From an uncultured Collinsella sp. (GTDB taxonomy: Bacteria > Actinomycetota > Coriobacteriia > Coriobacteriales > Coriobacteriaceae), in the NCBI GenBank assembly GCA_959026535.1, contig CAUFMB010000025.1, forward strand, positions 1-30,499: 30,499 bases of DNA, given 5' to 3'. Of the stretch, positions 1 through 6,799 are shown in pieces. The first letter of the stretch is position 1. The number at the start of each line of letters is the position of its first letter. A program made the position numbers and the translations under genes. Under the pieces are notes generated by a model that saw only the letters and a program-made list of their open reading frames with translations, did not search any database and was not told the DNA's origin.

Positions 1-11
1 AAAGAAAATGG

Positions 12-37
12 CCGAATCGCGAAAGTTAAGCGATTCG
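12..37 (-). terminator. Probable terminator of the suf operon
   Basis: A perfect 8-bp inverted repeat (CGAATCGC at 13-20, GCGATTCG at 30-37) with a 9-base loop lies just past the sufU stop codon. Read on the minus strand, the stem is followed by GCC and then a T-rich run (positions 9-1). The T-tract is interrupted and offset from the stem, so this is a plausible but imperfect Rho-independent terminator. Confidence 0.5.
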
Positions 38-69
38 ACCAACAGAATTCTTCAGATTTGAGACAACTA

Positions 70-504
70 TTACTGATTATTTTGTCCCGTGAGCATGCCG
101 TCGAGGGTGCGCCAGGCGAGCTCGGCGCATTTGACGCGGGCGGGCATGTGCGAGATGTCCTGGAGCTGGGCGGCTTCGTCCAGGTCTTCCAGGTCTTCCT
201 CGGAGAGCTGCTCGCCGCGGATCATGGCGAGGAAGAGCTCTGCCAGGCGGTGAGCTTCCTCGACGGTCTCGCCGGTGATGAGGTCGGCCATGATGTCGGC
301 GCTGGCCTGGCTGATGGCGCAGCCGTGGCCGGTAAAGGAGGCCTCCTCGATCACGCCGTTCTCGACGCGCAGCTGCAAGGTGAGCTCGTCGCCGCAGCTG
401 GGGTTGATGCCGTCGTGCTCGTGCGTGGGAGCATCCATCTCGTATTTATAGTCGGGGTGCGAGTTGTGCTCCATAAATGTGGTGGAGGTGTACAGATTAC
501 CCAT
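70..504 (-). CDS. sufU: SufU-type Fe-S cluster assembly / sulfur-transfer protein
   Basis: This 144-residue protein belongs to the IscU/SufU family. In Gram-positive bacteria SufU takes persulfide sulfur from SufS and passes it to the SufBCD scaffold. The expected ligands are present: C37 in a C-G-D motif with D39, C62 in G-H-G-C, and C126 in R-V-K-C, matching the Cys/Asp/Cys/Cys zinc site of SufU. The reading frame stays open upstream, but the ATG at 504 was chosen because the protein then starts just before the conserved N-terminus and the length fits the family. It overlaps the end of sufS by 8 bases, so translation is probably coupled. It is the last gene of the operon. Confidence 0.93.
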   Translation of the reverse strand: MGNLYTSTTFMEHNSHPDYKYEMDAPTHEHDGINPSCGDELTLQLRVENGVIEEASFTGHGCAISQASADIMADLITGETVEEAHRLAELFLAMIRGEQLSEEDLEDLDEAAQLQDISHMPARVKCAELAWRTLDGMLTGQNNQ

Positions 505-1822
505 TGAACGTGCTCCAAACGTGATGCAGGCCGGCGATGAACTTGTCGATGTCGGCCTTGTCGTTGTAGAAGGCCACGCTGGCGCGGCAGCAGGCAAGGT
601 TCTCGACGCCCAGCCAGGTAAGCAGCGGCTGCGCGCAGTGGTGACCGGCGCGGATGCAGACGCCGTCCATGTCCATGATGCTCGCGACGTCGTGCGGGTG
701 GATGCCCTTGACGTTAAAGCTCACAACGCCGTGGTGGTTGTCCCAATAGATGGAGCCGATGATCTGGACAAAGTCGAGCTGCATGAGCTCACCCATCAGG
801 TAGTGGACGAGTGCCTGCTCGCGGGACTGGATGTTCTCGTAACCCACCGTGTTGACCAGGTAGTCGAGTGCCGCACCCGTGGCGAAGATGCCGGCGGCGT
901 CCTGCGTGCCGGCCTCGAATTTCTCGGGAACGGGCGCCCAGACGGCGTCCTGCTCGGTGACCGAGTCGATCATCTCGCCGCCGGTGAGCATGGGCGGCAT
1001 GGCGTTGAGCAGGTCCATTTTGCCCCACAGCACGCCGATGCCCATGGGGCCCATGGCCTTGTGCGCGCTAAAGGCAAAGAAGTCGGCGCCCAGATCGGCC
1101 ACATCGACCGGCATGTGCGGCAGCGACTGCGCGCCGTCGACGACCAGATAGCCGCCGTACTTGTGCACGAGCTTGCCGAGATTCTTGACCGGGTTCTCGA
1201 CGCCCAGCACGTTAGACACCTGACCCACGGCCAAGATTTTGGTCTTGGGGCCCACCTTGGACAGAACCTCCTCGGTGGTGAGTTGACCGGTCTTGGTGGG
1301 GTAGAGGTAGACGAGCTTGGCGCCGGTTTCGCGGCAGACCTGCTGCCACGGGATTAGGTTGGAGTGGTGCTCCATGATGGTGATGACGACCTCGTCACCG
1401 GGCTCGAGCACCGTGGGTGCAAAGCTCTTGGCGACCAGGTTGAGCGACTCGCTCGTGTTGCGGGTGAAGACGACCTCGTTGGCCTGGGCGGCGCCGATGA
1501 GGTCGGCGATCTGTTGGCGGACCTTCGCGATGGCGTCGGTGGCCTCGACGGACAGCGAGTACAGGCCGCGCAGGGGGTTGGCGTTCATGCGCTGATAGAA
1601 GTCGCGTTCGGCGTCGAGCACACAGGCAGGGCGCTGCGCGGTGGCGGCGCTATCGAGGAAGGCGATCTCGGGGTGCTGCTGGAACAGCGGGAACTGGCCC
1701 TTGTAGGGGTTGGTCTCGATGTCCACAGTGGGCCAGCCGCGCGAAGCCTCGTCGCTGGCGTCGAGCTCCATGGGCTCGGGGGCGGTGCAGGTATCGCATT
1801 TAACGTGCTCGGTGTCGATCAT
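497..1822 (-). CDS. sufS: SufS cysteine desulfurase
   Basis: This is a 441-residue class-V aminotransferase-fold, PLP-dependent cysteine desulfurase that supplies sulfur for Fe-S cluster assembly. Visible motifs are the H152 region (M-E-H-H-S-N), D229 and Q232 (V-V-D-G-A-Q), the PLP Schiff-base lysine K255 in F-S-A-H-K, and the catalytic C396 in R-A-G-H-H-C-A-Q-P. About 40 residues precede the usual start of the family fold; this extension carries a C-x-x-C pair (C9, C12) that standard SufS proteins lack. The ATG overlaps the sufD stop as ATGA, a coupled start. Its neighbours are sufD upstream and sufU downstream. Confidence 0.95.
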   Translation of the reverse strand: MIDTEHVKCDTCTAPEPMELDASDEASRGWPTVDIETNPYKGQFPLFQQHPEIAFLDSAATAQRPACVLDAERDFYQRMNANPLRGLYSLSVEATDAIAKVRQQIADLIGAAQANEVVFTRNTSESLNLVAKSFAPTVLEPGDEVVITIMEHHSNLIPWQQVCRETGAKLVYLYPTKTGQLTTEEVLSKVGPKTKILAVGQVSNVLGVENPVKNLGKLVHKYGGYLVVDGAQSLPHMPVDVADLGADFFAFSAHKAMGPMGIGVLWGKMDLLNAMPPMLTGGEMIDSVTEQDAVWAPVPEKFEAGTQDAAGIFATGAALDYLVNTVGYENIQSREQALVHYLMGELMQLDFVQIIGSIYWDNHHGVVSFNVKGIHPHDVASIMDMDGVCIRAGHHCAQPLLTWLGVENLACCRASVAFYNDKADIDKFIAGLHHVWSTFNG

Positions 1823-3090
1823 GCGAGCTCCTCTTCAAAGTTATCGATCAGGTTGTTGCCCAGGCGGACGACGGCGGCGCGGGTGCGCTCGTCGGTGGCG
1901 GAAAGCGCGGCGTCCTCCAGCTTGGCGCGGATGAACAGGTCCTCGGCGGCGTTTTGGTCAAGGCCGCGGCAGGCGAGGTAGAACAGCTGCTCGTCGCGGA
2001 CGTGACCGATGGTGGCGCCGTGGTTGCCGGCGACGTCGTCCTCGTCGCAGAGAATGACGGGAATGGTCTTGTTGTCGACGCCCTTGTTGGCCAAAAGCAC
2101 CGTCTCGCGCTCGGTGCCGGTTGCACCCTTGCAGCCGTGCACGAGGTCGATGGTGCCGCGGTAGACCTTCTTGGACGTGCCGGTCAGCACGCCGTTGGCG
2201 TCGATCTCGCACTCGGTCTTGCGACCGCGGTGGCGCAGCTCGTAGTTAAAGTCGCGCACCTGCTCGCGGGCGCCAAGGTAGTCAGTATCGATGGTGACCT
2301 TGGCGGTATCGCCCAGCAGGTCGCCGGCAAGGCCGGTGGCGCTGGCGCCGGCACCCAGGACGGTGTGTTGCACGTTGACGCGCGCGCCCTCGTCCAGGAA
2401 CAGGCCGGTGTCGTCGAGTGCGATCCAGCTATCGTCGAGCGTCTGCGTGCAGGCCACGTTGACGGTGGCGTACTCGTGGGCGCACACGCGCAGCACGGAT
2501 CCCACGACGCCCTCGCCGGCAACGGGGGAGTCCAGGGCGATTTGCAGGTCGAGCGTCGACTGGGGACGGACGACGACGTCGATGGCGGCGATGGCCGCGG
2601 CGGCATCGACACCGCTCACGCGCACGGTAACCGTGGCGCGTCCGTACGCGGGCACATCGATGACGACGCGCTTGGTGGCGTGATCGGCCAGATAGGTGTA
2701 GGCGGCCTCGCCCATGCCGGTCTCGAAGGCCTCAGCGGGGGAGAGCTCCTCTTCGAGCTTGATAGCGCCGGCCTGGTAGACGGAGGTGGCGGGCACGTCG
2801 AGCTCGGTCTCGGGCGTGATGCGGGCGCGGTCGACGGCGTCGCCGGGGGCGGAGGCACGGCGCTCGGGGAAGCGCTCGGCCATGGCGTCCATGGCGGTAT
2901 CGAAGGCGTCGGCCGAGCCGGCAAACTGCTCGTCCAGGCCCTCGACCTCAACGGCCTCGGCGGGAGCGGCGGCAAGTTCGTCCGAAAGCTCGAGCTTGGT
3001 CTGGTTCATCTTGAGCCAGCCCCAAGTGGCGGCCGGCATAGCGTTGACCTGCTCGAGCGTGGTAGCAGCGGTGTTGGTTTCCTGTTTCAT
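1819..3090 (-). CDS. sufD: SufD, Fe-S scaffold complex subunit
   Basis: This 423-residue protein has the SufB/SufD beta-helix core in its C-terminal half, ending in the family hallmark N-H-G-A-T-I-G (about 356-362). H357 lies where E. coli SufD has its functional His360. With SufB and SufC it forms the SufBC2D scaffold that assembles nascent Fe-S clusters in the cytoplasm. The N-terminal 100 residues are acidic and Ala-rich and weakly conserved, as usual for SufD. The start codon shares one base with the sufB stop (TAATG) and its stop overlaps the sufS start (ATGA), so the three genes are translationally coupled. Confidence 0.93.
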   Translation of the reverse strand: MKQETNTAATTLEQVNAMPAATWGWLKMNQTKLELSDELAAAPAEAVEVEGLDEQFAGSADAFDTAMDAMAERFPERRASAPGDAVDRARITPETELDVPATSVYQAGAIKLEEELSPAEAFETGMGEAAYTYLADHATKRVVIDVPAYGRATVTVRVSGVDAAAAIAAIDVVVRPQSTLDLQIALDSPVAGEGVVGSVLRVCAHEYATVNVACTQTLDDSWIALDDTGLFLDEGARVNVQHTVLGAGASATGLAGDLLGDTAKVTIDTDYLGAREQVRDFNYELRHRGRKTECEIDANGVLTGTSKKVYRGTIDLVHGCKGATGTERETVLLANKGVDNKTIPVILCDEDDVAGNHGATIGHVRDEQLFYLACRGLDQNAAEDLFIRAKLEDAALSATDERTRAAVVRLGNNLIDNFEEELA

Positions 3091-4502
3091 TATCCGATCG
3101 CTCCTTCCATCTCGAGCTTGATCAGGTTGTTCATCTCGACGGCGTACTCAAGCGGCAGCTCCTTGGAGACCGGGTTGGCAAAGCCGTTGACGATCATGGT
3201 GCGGGCCTCTTCCTCCGATATGCCGCGGCTCATCAGGTAGAACACCTTGTCGTCGCCGATGCGGCCGATGGTGGCCTCGTGGCCGATGTCGACGTTCTTG
3301 GCGCGGATGTCCATGGCGGGGATGGTATCGGAGCGGCTCTGGTCGTCGAGCATCAGCGACTGGCAGCTCACGGTTGCTTTGGAACCTTCGGCCTTAGGCG
3401 TGGCCACGATGGAGCTGCGGAAGGTCTGGATGCCGCCGCTCTTGGAGATACCCTTGGTCTCGACGGTTGCCGAGGTGTCGGGCGCGTTGAGCACGACCTT
3501 GCAGCCGGTATCGAGGTTCTGGCCGGCGCCGGCAAAGGTAATGCCGGTAAAGCTCGAGCGGGCGCGACGGCCGTTGAGCACGCTCATGGGGTAGAGGTAG
3601 CCCACGTGGCTGCCGAAGGAGCCGCTGATCCACTCGATGTCGCCGTCCTCGTCCACGCGCGCACGCTTGGTGTTGAGGTTGTACATGTTCTTGGACCAGT
3701 TCTCGATGGTCGAGTATCGCAGGTGCGCACGCTTGCCCACAAAGAGCTCCACAGCGCCGGCGTGGAGGTTGGCCACGTTGTACTTGGGTGCGGAGCAGCC
3801 CTCGATAAAGTGCAGGTCGGCGTCGTCCTCGACGATGATGAGCGTGTGCTCAAACTGGCCGGCGCCCTTGGCGTTGAGGCGGAAGTAGCTCTGCAGCGGA
3901 AAATCGAGCTTGGTGCCCTTGGGCACGTAGACAAACGAGCCGCCCGACCACACGGCACCGTGCAGTGCCGCAAACTTGTGGTCGGTGGGCGGGATGAGCG
4001 TCATAAACTTCTCGTGGATGAGCGGCTCCCACTGCGGGTCGTGCAGGGCCTCTTCGATGCCGGAGTAGACGATGCCCATCTTGGACGCGGTGTCCTGCAT
4101 GTTGTGGTAGACCAGCTCGGAGTCGTACTGCGCGCCGACGCCCGCCAGGTAGCTACGCTCGGCCTCGGGGATGCCCAGGCGCTCAAAGGTGTTCTTGATG
4201 TCGTCGGGCACCGACTCCCAGTTGTGTTTTTGGTCGGTGTTGGGCTTGACGTAGGTGACGATGTTGTCCATGTCCAGGCCCTCGATGGAAGGGCCCCACG
4301 TCGGGTCGGGAAAACGATTGAAGATCTCGAGGGACTTGAGGCGCAGGTCGAGCATCCACTGCGGCTCGTCCTTCTTGGCGCTGATCTCGCGCACGATGTC
4401 GGGCGTGATGCCGGCGTCGAGGCGCTCGAATCCCTCCTCGCCATAGGTGAAGTCGTAGAGGCTGCGGTCGATGTCCGCGACCTCGGTGCGGTTCTTGGTC
4501 AT
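3090..4502 (-). CDS. sufB: SufB, Fe-S scaffold complex subunit
   Basis: This 470-residue protein is clearly SufB: it has the N-terminal region with E-x-x-Y-L-A-G-V-G-A-Q-Y, the core segment G-S-F-V-Y-V-P-K-G, and a C-terminal C380 followed by H408-E409 in G-H-E-A-T. By family pattern these match E. coli Cys405, His433 and Glu434, the residues used for sulfur relay and cluster formation. SufB is the main scaffold subunit of SufBC2D. The length is standard for the family. It follows sufC after 12 bases and runs directly into sufD with a one-base overlap. Confidence 0.96.
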   Translation of the reverse strand: MTKNRTEVADIDRSLYDFTYGEEGFERLDAGITPDIVREISAKKDEPQWMLDLRLKSLEIFNRFPDPTWGPSIEGLDMDNIVTYVKPNTDQKHNWESVPDDIKNTFERLGIPEAERSYLAGVGAQYDSELVYHNMQDTASKMGIVYSGIEEALHDPQWEPLIHEKFMTLIPPTDHKFAALHGAVWSGGSFVYVPKGTKLDFPLQSYFRLNAKGAGQFEHTLIIVEDDADLHFIEGCSAPKYNVANLHAGAVELFVGKRAHLRYSTIENWSKNMYNLNTKRARVDEDGDIEWISGSFGSHVGYLYPMSVLNGRRARSSFTGITFAGAGQNLDTGCKVVLNAPDTSATVETKGISKSGGIQTFRSSIVATPKAEGSKATVSCQSLMLDDQSRSDTIPAMDIRAKNVDIGHEATIGRIGDDKVFYLMSRGISEEEARTMIVNGFANPVSKELPLEYAVEMNNLIKLEMEGAIG

Positions 4503-4514
4503 TGCGTCGCCCCT

Positions 4515-5315
4515 TTACGCCTGCTGCTCGGCAGCGGCGGCCTCGGCCTGGGCGCGCTGCTCGGCGGCCTCGCGCTCGAAGGTCTCAAAGCCGTTCTTGT
4601 CGATCCAGGGGATGAGCGAGGCGTCGTCCTCGCGCACGATGTGGCCCTTGACCATAACGTGGACGCGGTCGACATCCAGGTGCTCCAGGATGCGCGTGTT
4701 GTGCGTGATGATGAGCATGGAGCCGTCGCAGCTCTTGCGGTAGGCGTCCATGCCATGGCTGACGGTGGACAGGGCGTCGACGTCCAGGCCCGAGTCGGTT
4801 TCGTCCAGGATGGCGAGCTTAGGCTGCAGCAGCAGAAGCTGGAGCATCTCGACCTTCTTTTTCTCGCCGCCCGAGAAGCCCACGCCCAGCTCGCGGTTGA
4901 GGTAGGCGGTGTCCATGTTGAGCTCTGCCGCGAGCTCCTTGACGCGCCGGCGGAACTCCTTGCCCTTCATCTCCAGGCCGGGGCGGCCGGCGATGCTGGC
5001 ACGCAAAAAGCTCGACAGCGGCACGCCCGGGATCTCGACCGGGGCCTGGAAGCTCAGGAACAGGCCGGCGCGCGAGCGCTTGTCGGTGGTGAGCTCGGTG
5101 ATGTCCTGGCCGTCAAAGACGATGCGGCCGTCGTTGACGGTATAGACAGGGTCGCCCATGACCAGGTGGCCGAGGGTGGACTTGCCGGCGCCGTTGGGTC
5201 CCATCAGCACGTGGGTCTCGCCGGCGGCGACGTTGAGGTTGACGTTGTGGAGGATGGTCTTTTCGTCCACGGAGGCGGTCAGACCTTCGATGGAAAGCAG
5301 CGGATTTGCGCTCAT
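4515..5315 (-). CDS. sufC: SufC, ABC-type ATPase of the Suf complex
   Basis: This 266-residue ABC ATPase has Walker A at 39-47 (G-P-N-G-A-G-K-S-T), a Q-loop at about Q90, the Suf-type signature F-S-G-G-E-K-K-K at 147-154, Walker B L-A-I-L-D-E-T-D-S-G-L-D from 168, and the switch histidine H205. It powers conformational change in SufBC2D. An in-frame ATG lies 30 bases further upstream, but the start at 5315 is preferred because a purine-rich ribosome site (GAGAGGGA) precedes it at good spacing and the protein then begins as SufC normally does. The last 20 residues are an Ala/Glu/Gln-rich tail. It is the first gene of the operon. Confidence 0.95.
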   Translation of the reverse strand: MSANPLLSIEGLTASVDEKTILHNVNLNVAAGETHVLMGPNGAGKSTLGHLVMGDPVYTVNDGRIVFDGQDITELTTDKRSRAGLFLSFQAPVEIPGVPLSSFLRASIAGRPGLEMKGKEFRRRVKELAAELNMDTAYLNRELGVGFSGGEKKKVEMLQLLLLQPKLAILDETDSGLDVDALSTVSHGMDAYRKSCDGSMLIITHNTRILEHLDVDRVHVMVKGHIVREDDASLIPWIDKNGFETFEREAAEQRAQAEAAAAEQQA

Positions 5316-5379
5316 GCTGTCCCTCTCTGTATATGGTGTACTCATAGGTGTACTAAACCCTAGGAATCTTCTCGGAATA

Positions 5380-5407
5380 AAGTTACTATGGGTTCGGCGT
5401 TAGTCAA
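5380..5407 (-). promoter_or_regulatory. Predicted promoter of the suf operon
   Basis: On the minus strand, TTGACT (5407-5402) is followed after 16 bases by TAACTT (5385-5380), a near-consensus -35 with a weaker -10. It leaves a leader of roughly 55-60 bases before sufC. The -35 box overlaps one arm of an inverted repeat. Confidence 0.45.
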
Positions 5408-5423
5408 GGGAAAACCCGACTAA
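5400..5423. promoter_or_regulatory. Inverted repeat over the suf -35 box, candidate Rrf2 operator
   Basis: TTAGTC (5400-5405) and GACTAA (5418-5423) are perfect inverted arms separated by 12 bases, with an inner GGG-AAAA-CCC. The left arm coincides with the predicted suf -35 box, so a bound protein would block RNA polymerase. The divergent Rrf2 regulator is the obvious candidate ligand. Binding is inferred. Confidence 0.45.
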
Positions 5424-5487
5424 TCCACTCGACTTTTTAGATGCAGGACATAATAATCAGGCTTGTTTGCCCCGCGTGCATTAGATT

Positions 5488-5519
5488 TGGGACAAACACT
5501 CCTGGGTTTTTGTCCCAGG
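5488..5519. promoter_or_regulatory. 9-bp inverted repeat in the Rrf2 gene leader
   Basis: TGGGACAAA (5488-5496) and TTTGTCCCA (5509-5517) are perfect inverted arms with a 12-base spacer, ending 20 bases before the regulator's start codon. A second, shorter hairpin (CCTGGG 5501-5506 with CCCAGG 5514-5519) shares the right arm, so the two folds exclude each other in RNA. It could be an autoregulatory operator or a leader RNA structure. Confidence 0.5.
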
Positions 5520-5537
5520 AACAACGGGAGGGTAGGT

Positions 5538-5969
5538 ATGCTCATTTCTTCTAAGGGCCGCTATGCCCTCCGACTGATGATCTATATCGCAGCACTTGGT
5601 GACGCCGAGGGCAAGATTGCCCTGCGCGAGGTCGCCGACCGCGAACATATCTCTCAAAAGTATTTGGAGCAGCTGGTTCGTCCGCTTATGAAGGCGGGCC
5701 TGCTTAAGAGCGTGCGCGGCAAGGGCGGCGGCTACATGATGGCCAAGGACCCGGCCGAGGTGCGTGCCGGCGACATCCTGCGCGCTGTCGAGGGCAGCAC
5801 AGCGCCCGTGGCGTGCGACGGCATCGACAACAGCTGCGCCCGCAGCGATTTGTGCTCGACCGTCAAGTTCTGGCGCGGTCTGGACGACGTGATTGAAAAG
5901 TACGTCGACGGCGTGACGTTGGCCGACTTGGCCGCCGTCCCCGAAATCAACTTTGACATTAAGCTGTAG
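5538..5969 (+). CDS. Rrf2-family Fe-S sensing transcriptional regulator (SufR/IscR-like)
   Basis: This 143-residue Rrf2 regulator has the family's winged helix-turn-helix at the N-terminus (starting L-I-S-S-K-G-R-Y-A-L-R, with the recognition segment I-S-Q-K-Y-L-E-Q and the wing G-K-G-G-G-Y). Three cysteines, C93, C100 and C106, lie in the position where IscR-type proteins ligate a [2Fe-2S] cluster. It probably represses the divergent suf operon according to Fe-S demand. The frame is open further upstream, but the ATG at 5538 has a strong ribosome site (GGGAGGGTAGG) and gives the normal family N-terminus. A MntA-HepT pair follows after 8 bases, so read-through from this gene is likely. Confidence 0.9.
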   Translation: MLISSKGRYALRLMIYIAALGDAEGKIALREVADREHISQKYLEQLVRPLMKAGLLKSVRGKGGGYMMAKDPAEVRAGDILRAVEGSTAPVACDGIDNSCARSDLCSTVKFWRGLDDVIEKYVDGVTLADLAAVPEINFDIKL

Positions 5970-5977
5970 GGCTGCAA

Positions 5978-6265
5978 ATGGCATCTCTCGACAAGGTGTA
6001 CAAACAAATCGAAGTTTTTGCTCGGGAATGTGACGCCGAGAAGGTTGTGCTGTTTGGTTCTCGTGCTCGAGGCGACAACTTACCCAAGAGCGATATTGAC
6101 ATCGCCGTAGCAGGTTGTCGGGATTTCGGCCGTTTCTCATATTTGATCGAGGAGCGTCTTGATACTCTTTTAGATGTAGATGTCGTCAATCTCGACGAGT
6201 CCTTGTCGCAGCAATTGCTCGATGAAATTGCCAGGGATGGTGTGATTCTGTATGAAAAAATATGA
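5978..6265 (+). CDS. mntA: MntA-type nucleotidyltransferase antitoxin
   Basis: This 95-residue minimal nucleotidyltransferase carries the GSX10DXD signature: G27-S28, then D39-I-D41, with a third carboxylate at about D68 (L-D-V-D-V-V-N-L). MntA enzymes of the type VII toxin-antitoxin class transfer AMP to a tyrosine of their HEPN toxin partner and so neutralise it; that mechanism is known from characterised homologues and inferred here. The gene starts 8 bases after the Rrf2 stop with only a weak ribosome site and overlaps the next gene by 14 bases. The gene order (nucleotidyltransferase first) matches the HI0073-HI0074 arrangement. Confidence 0.85.
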   Translation: MASLDKVYKQIEVFARECDAEKVVLFGSRARGDNLPKSDIDIAVAGCRDFGRFSYLIEERLDTLLDVDVVNLDESLSQQLLDEIARDGVILYEKI

Positions 6266-6671
6266 GAACTTTGTCAGCGCCTTGGCGAATCTTGAGGATG
6301 CGCCCAATCAGGATCTCAACAATGATTTTGTTCAGAGTGGTTTGATTAATAAGTTCAATCTTCAATTTGAACTGAGCTGGAAGCTCCTTAAGCGTCTGCT
6401 CGAGTATGAGGGCGCCACGCTTGCCGCATCGGGGTCTCCTCGTGCCATCTTGAAGGAGTCGTACCGATTCTACGACTTTATTGATGAGGCGGCCTGGCTA
6501 GATATGCTCAGAGACCGCAATACGAACGTCCATATCTATGACAACAAGCTCGCTCAAGATTTGATTCAGCGCATCTTGAACGTCTATATTCCCGCTTTCT
6601 GTCAGTTGAGGGACGGGCTGATGGAGCGATACGGCGAGCTTCTGATGGCGCCCGACGACCAGTTTGTTTAA
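6252..6671 (+). CDS. hepT: HepT-like HEPN-domain toxin (HI0074 family)
   Basis: This 139-residue helical protein is of the HI0074/HEPN class. It contains the RX4HXY motif as R89-N-T-N-V-H94-I-Y96, the RNase active site of HepT toxins together with the tyrosine that MntA adenylylates. The family's N-terminal helix with F-E-L-S-W-K-L-L-K at 39-47 is also clear. Its start lies inside the 3' end of the nucleotidyltransferase gene, so the two are co-translated. RNase activity on tRNA or mRNA is known for characterised homologues; here it is inferred from the intact motif. Confidence 0.85.
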   Translation: MKKYENFVSALANLEDAPNQDLNNDFVQSGLINKFNLQFELSWKLLKRLLEYEGATLAASGSPRAILKESYRFYDFIDEAAWLDMLRDRNTNVHIYDNKLAQDLIQRILNVYIPAFCQLRDGLMERYGELLMAPDDQFV

Positions 6672-6713
6672 TTCCTTAAGATTTCGCGGAAGGTTGTTGC
6701 CGTTTACCGAGGG

Positions 6714-6729
6714 GTTGTTGTGCAACAAC
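6714..6729. promoter_or_regulatory. Palindrome upstream of the secreted lysozyme-like gene
   Basis: GTTGTTG and CAACAAC (6714-6720 and 6723-6729) form a perfect 7-bp inverted repeat around a 2-base centre, in the 128-base gap before the next gene. It lies about 70 bases upstream of the start codon, where an operator could sit. No regulator can be assigned from the sequence. Confidence 0.35.
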
Positions 6730-6799
6730 GGGCGAGCTGCAATACTTACTCTTATCTTTGCAAACTGCACTTTAACTATACCAATGCAGGGAGGATCTT

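Noticed and set aside
3279..5363. Long plus-strand open frame (694 codons) over sufB and sufC
   Set aside because: It is antisense to two unmistakable suf genes. Its Val/Gly/Ala/Leu-rich translation has no recognisable domain and reflects GC-rich third positions. The similar frames at 464-1357 and 1954-3240 were dropped for the same reason.
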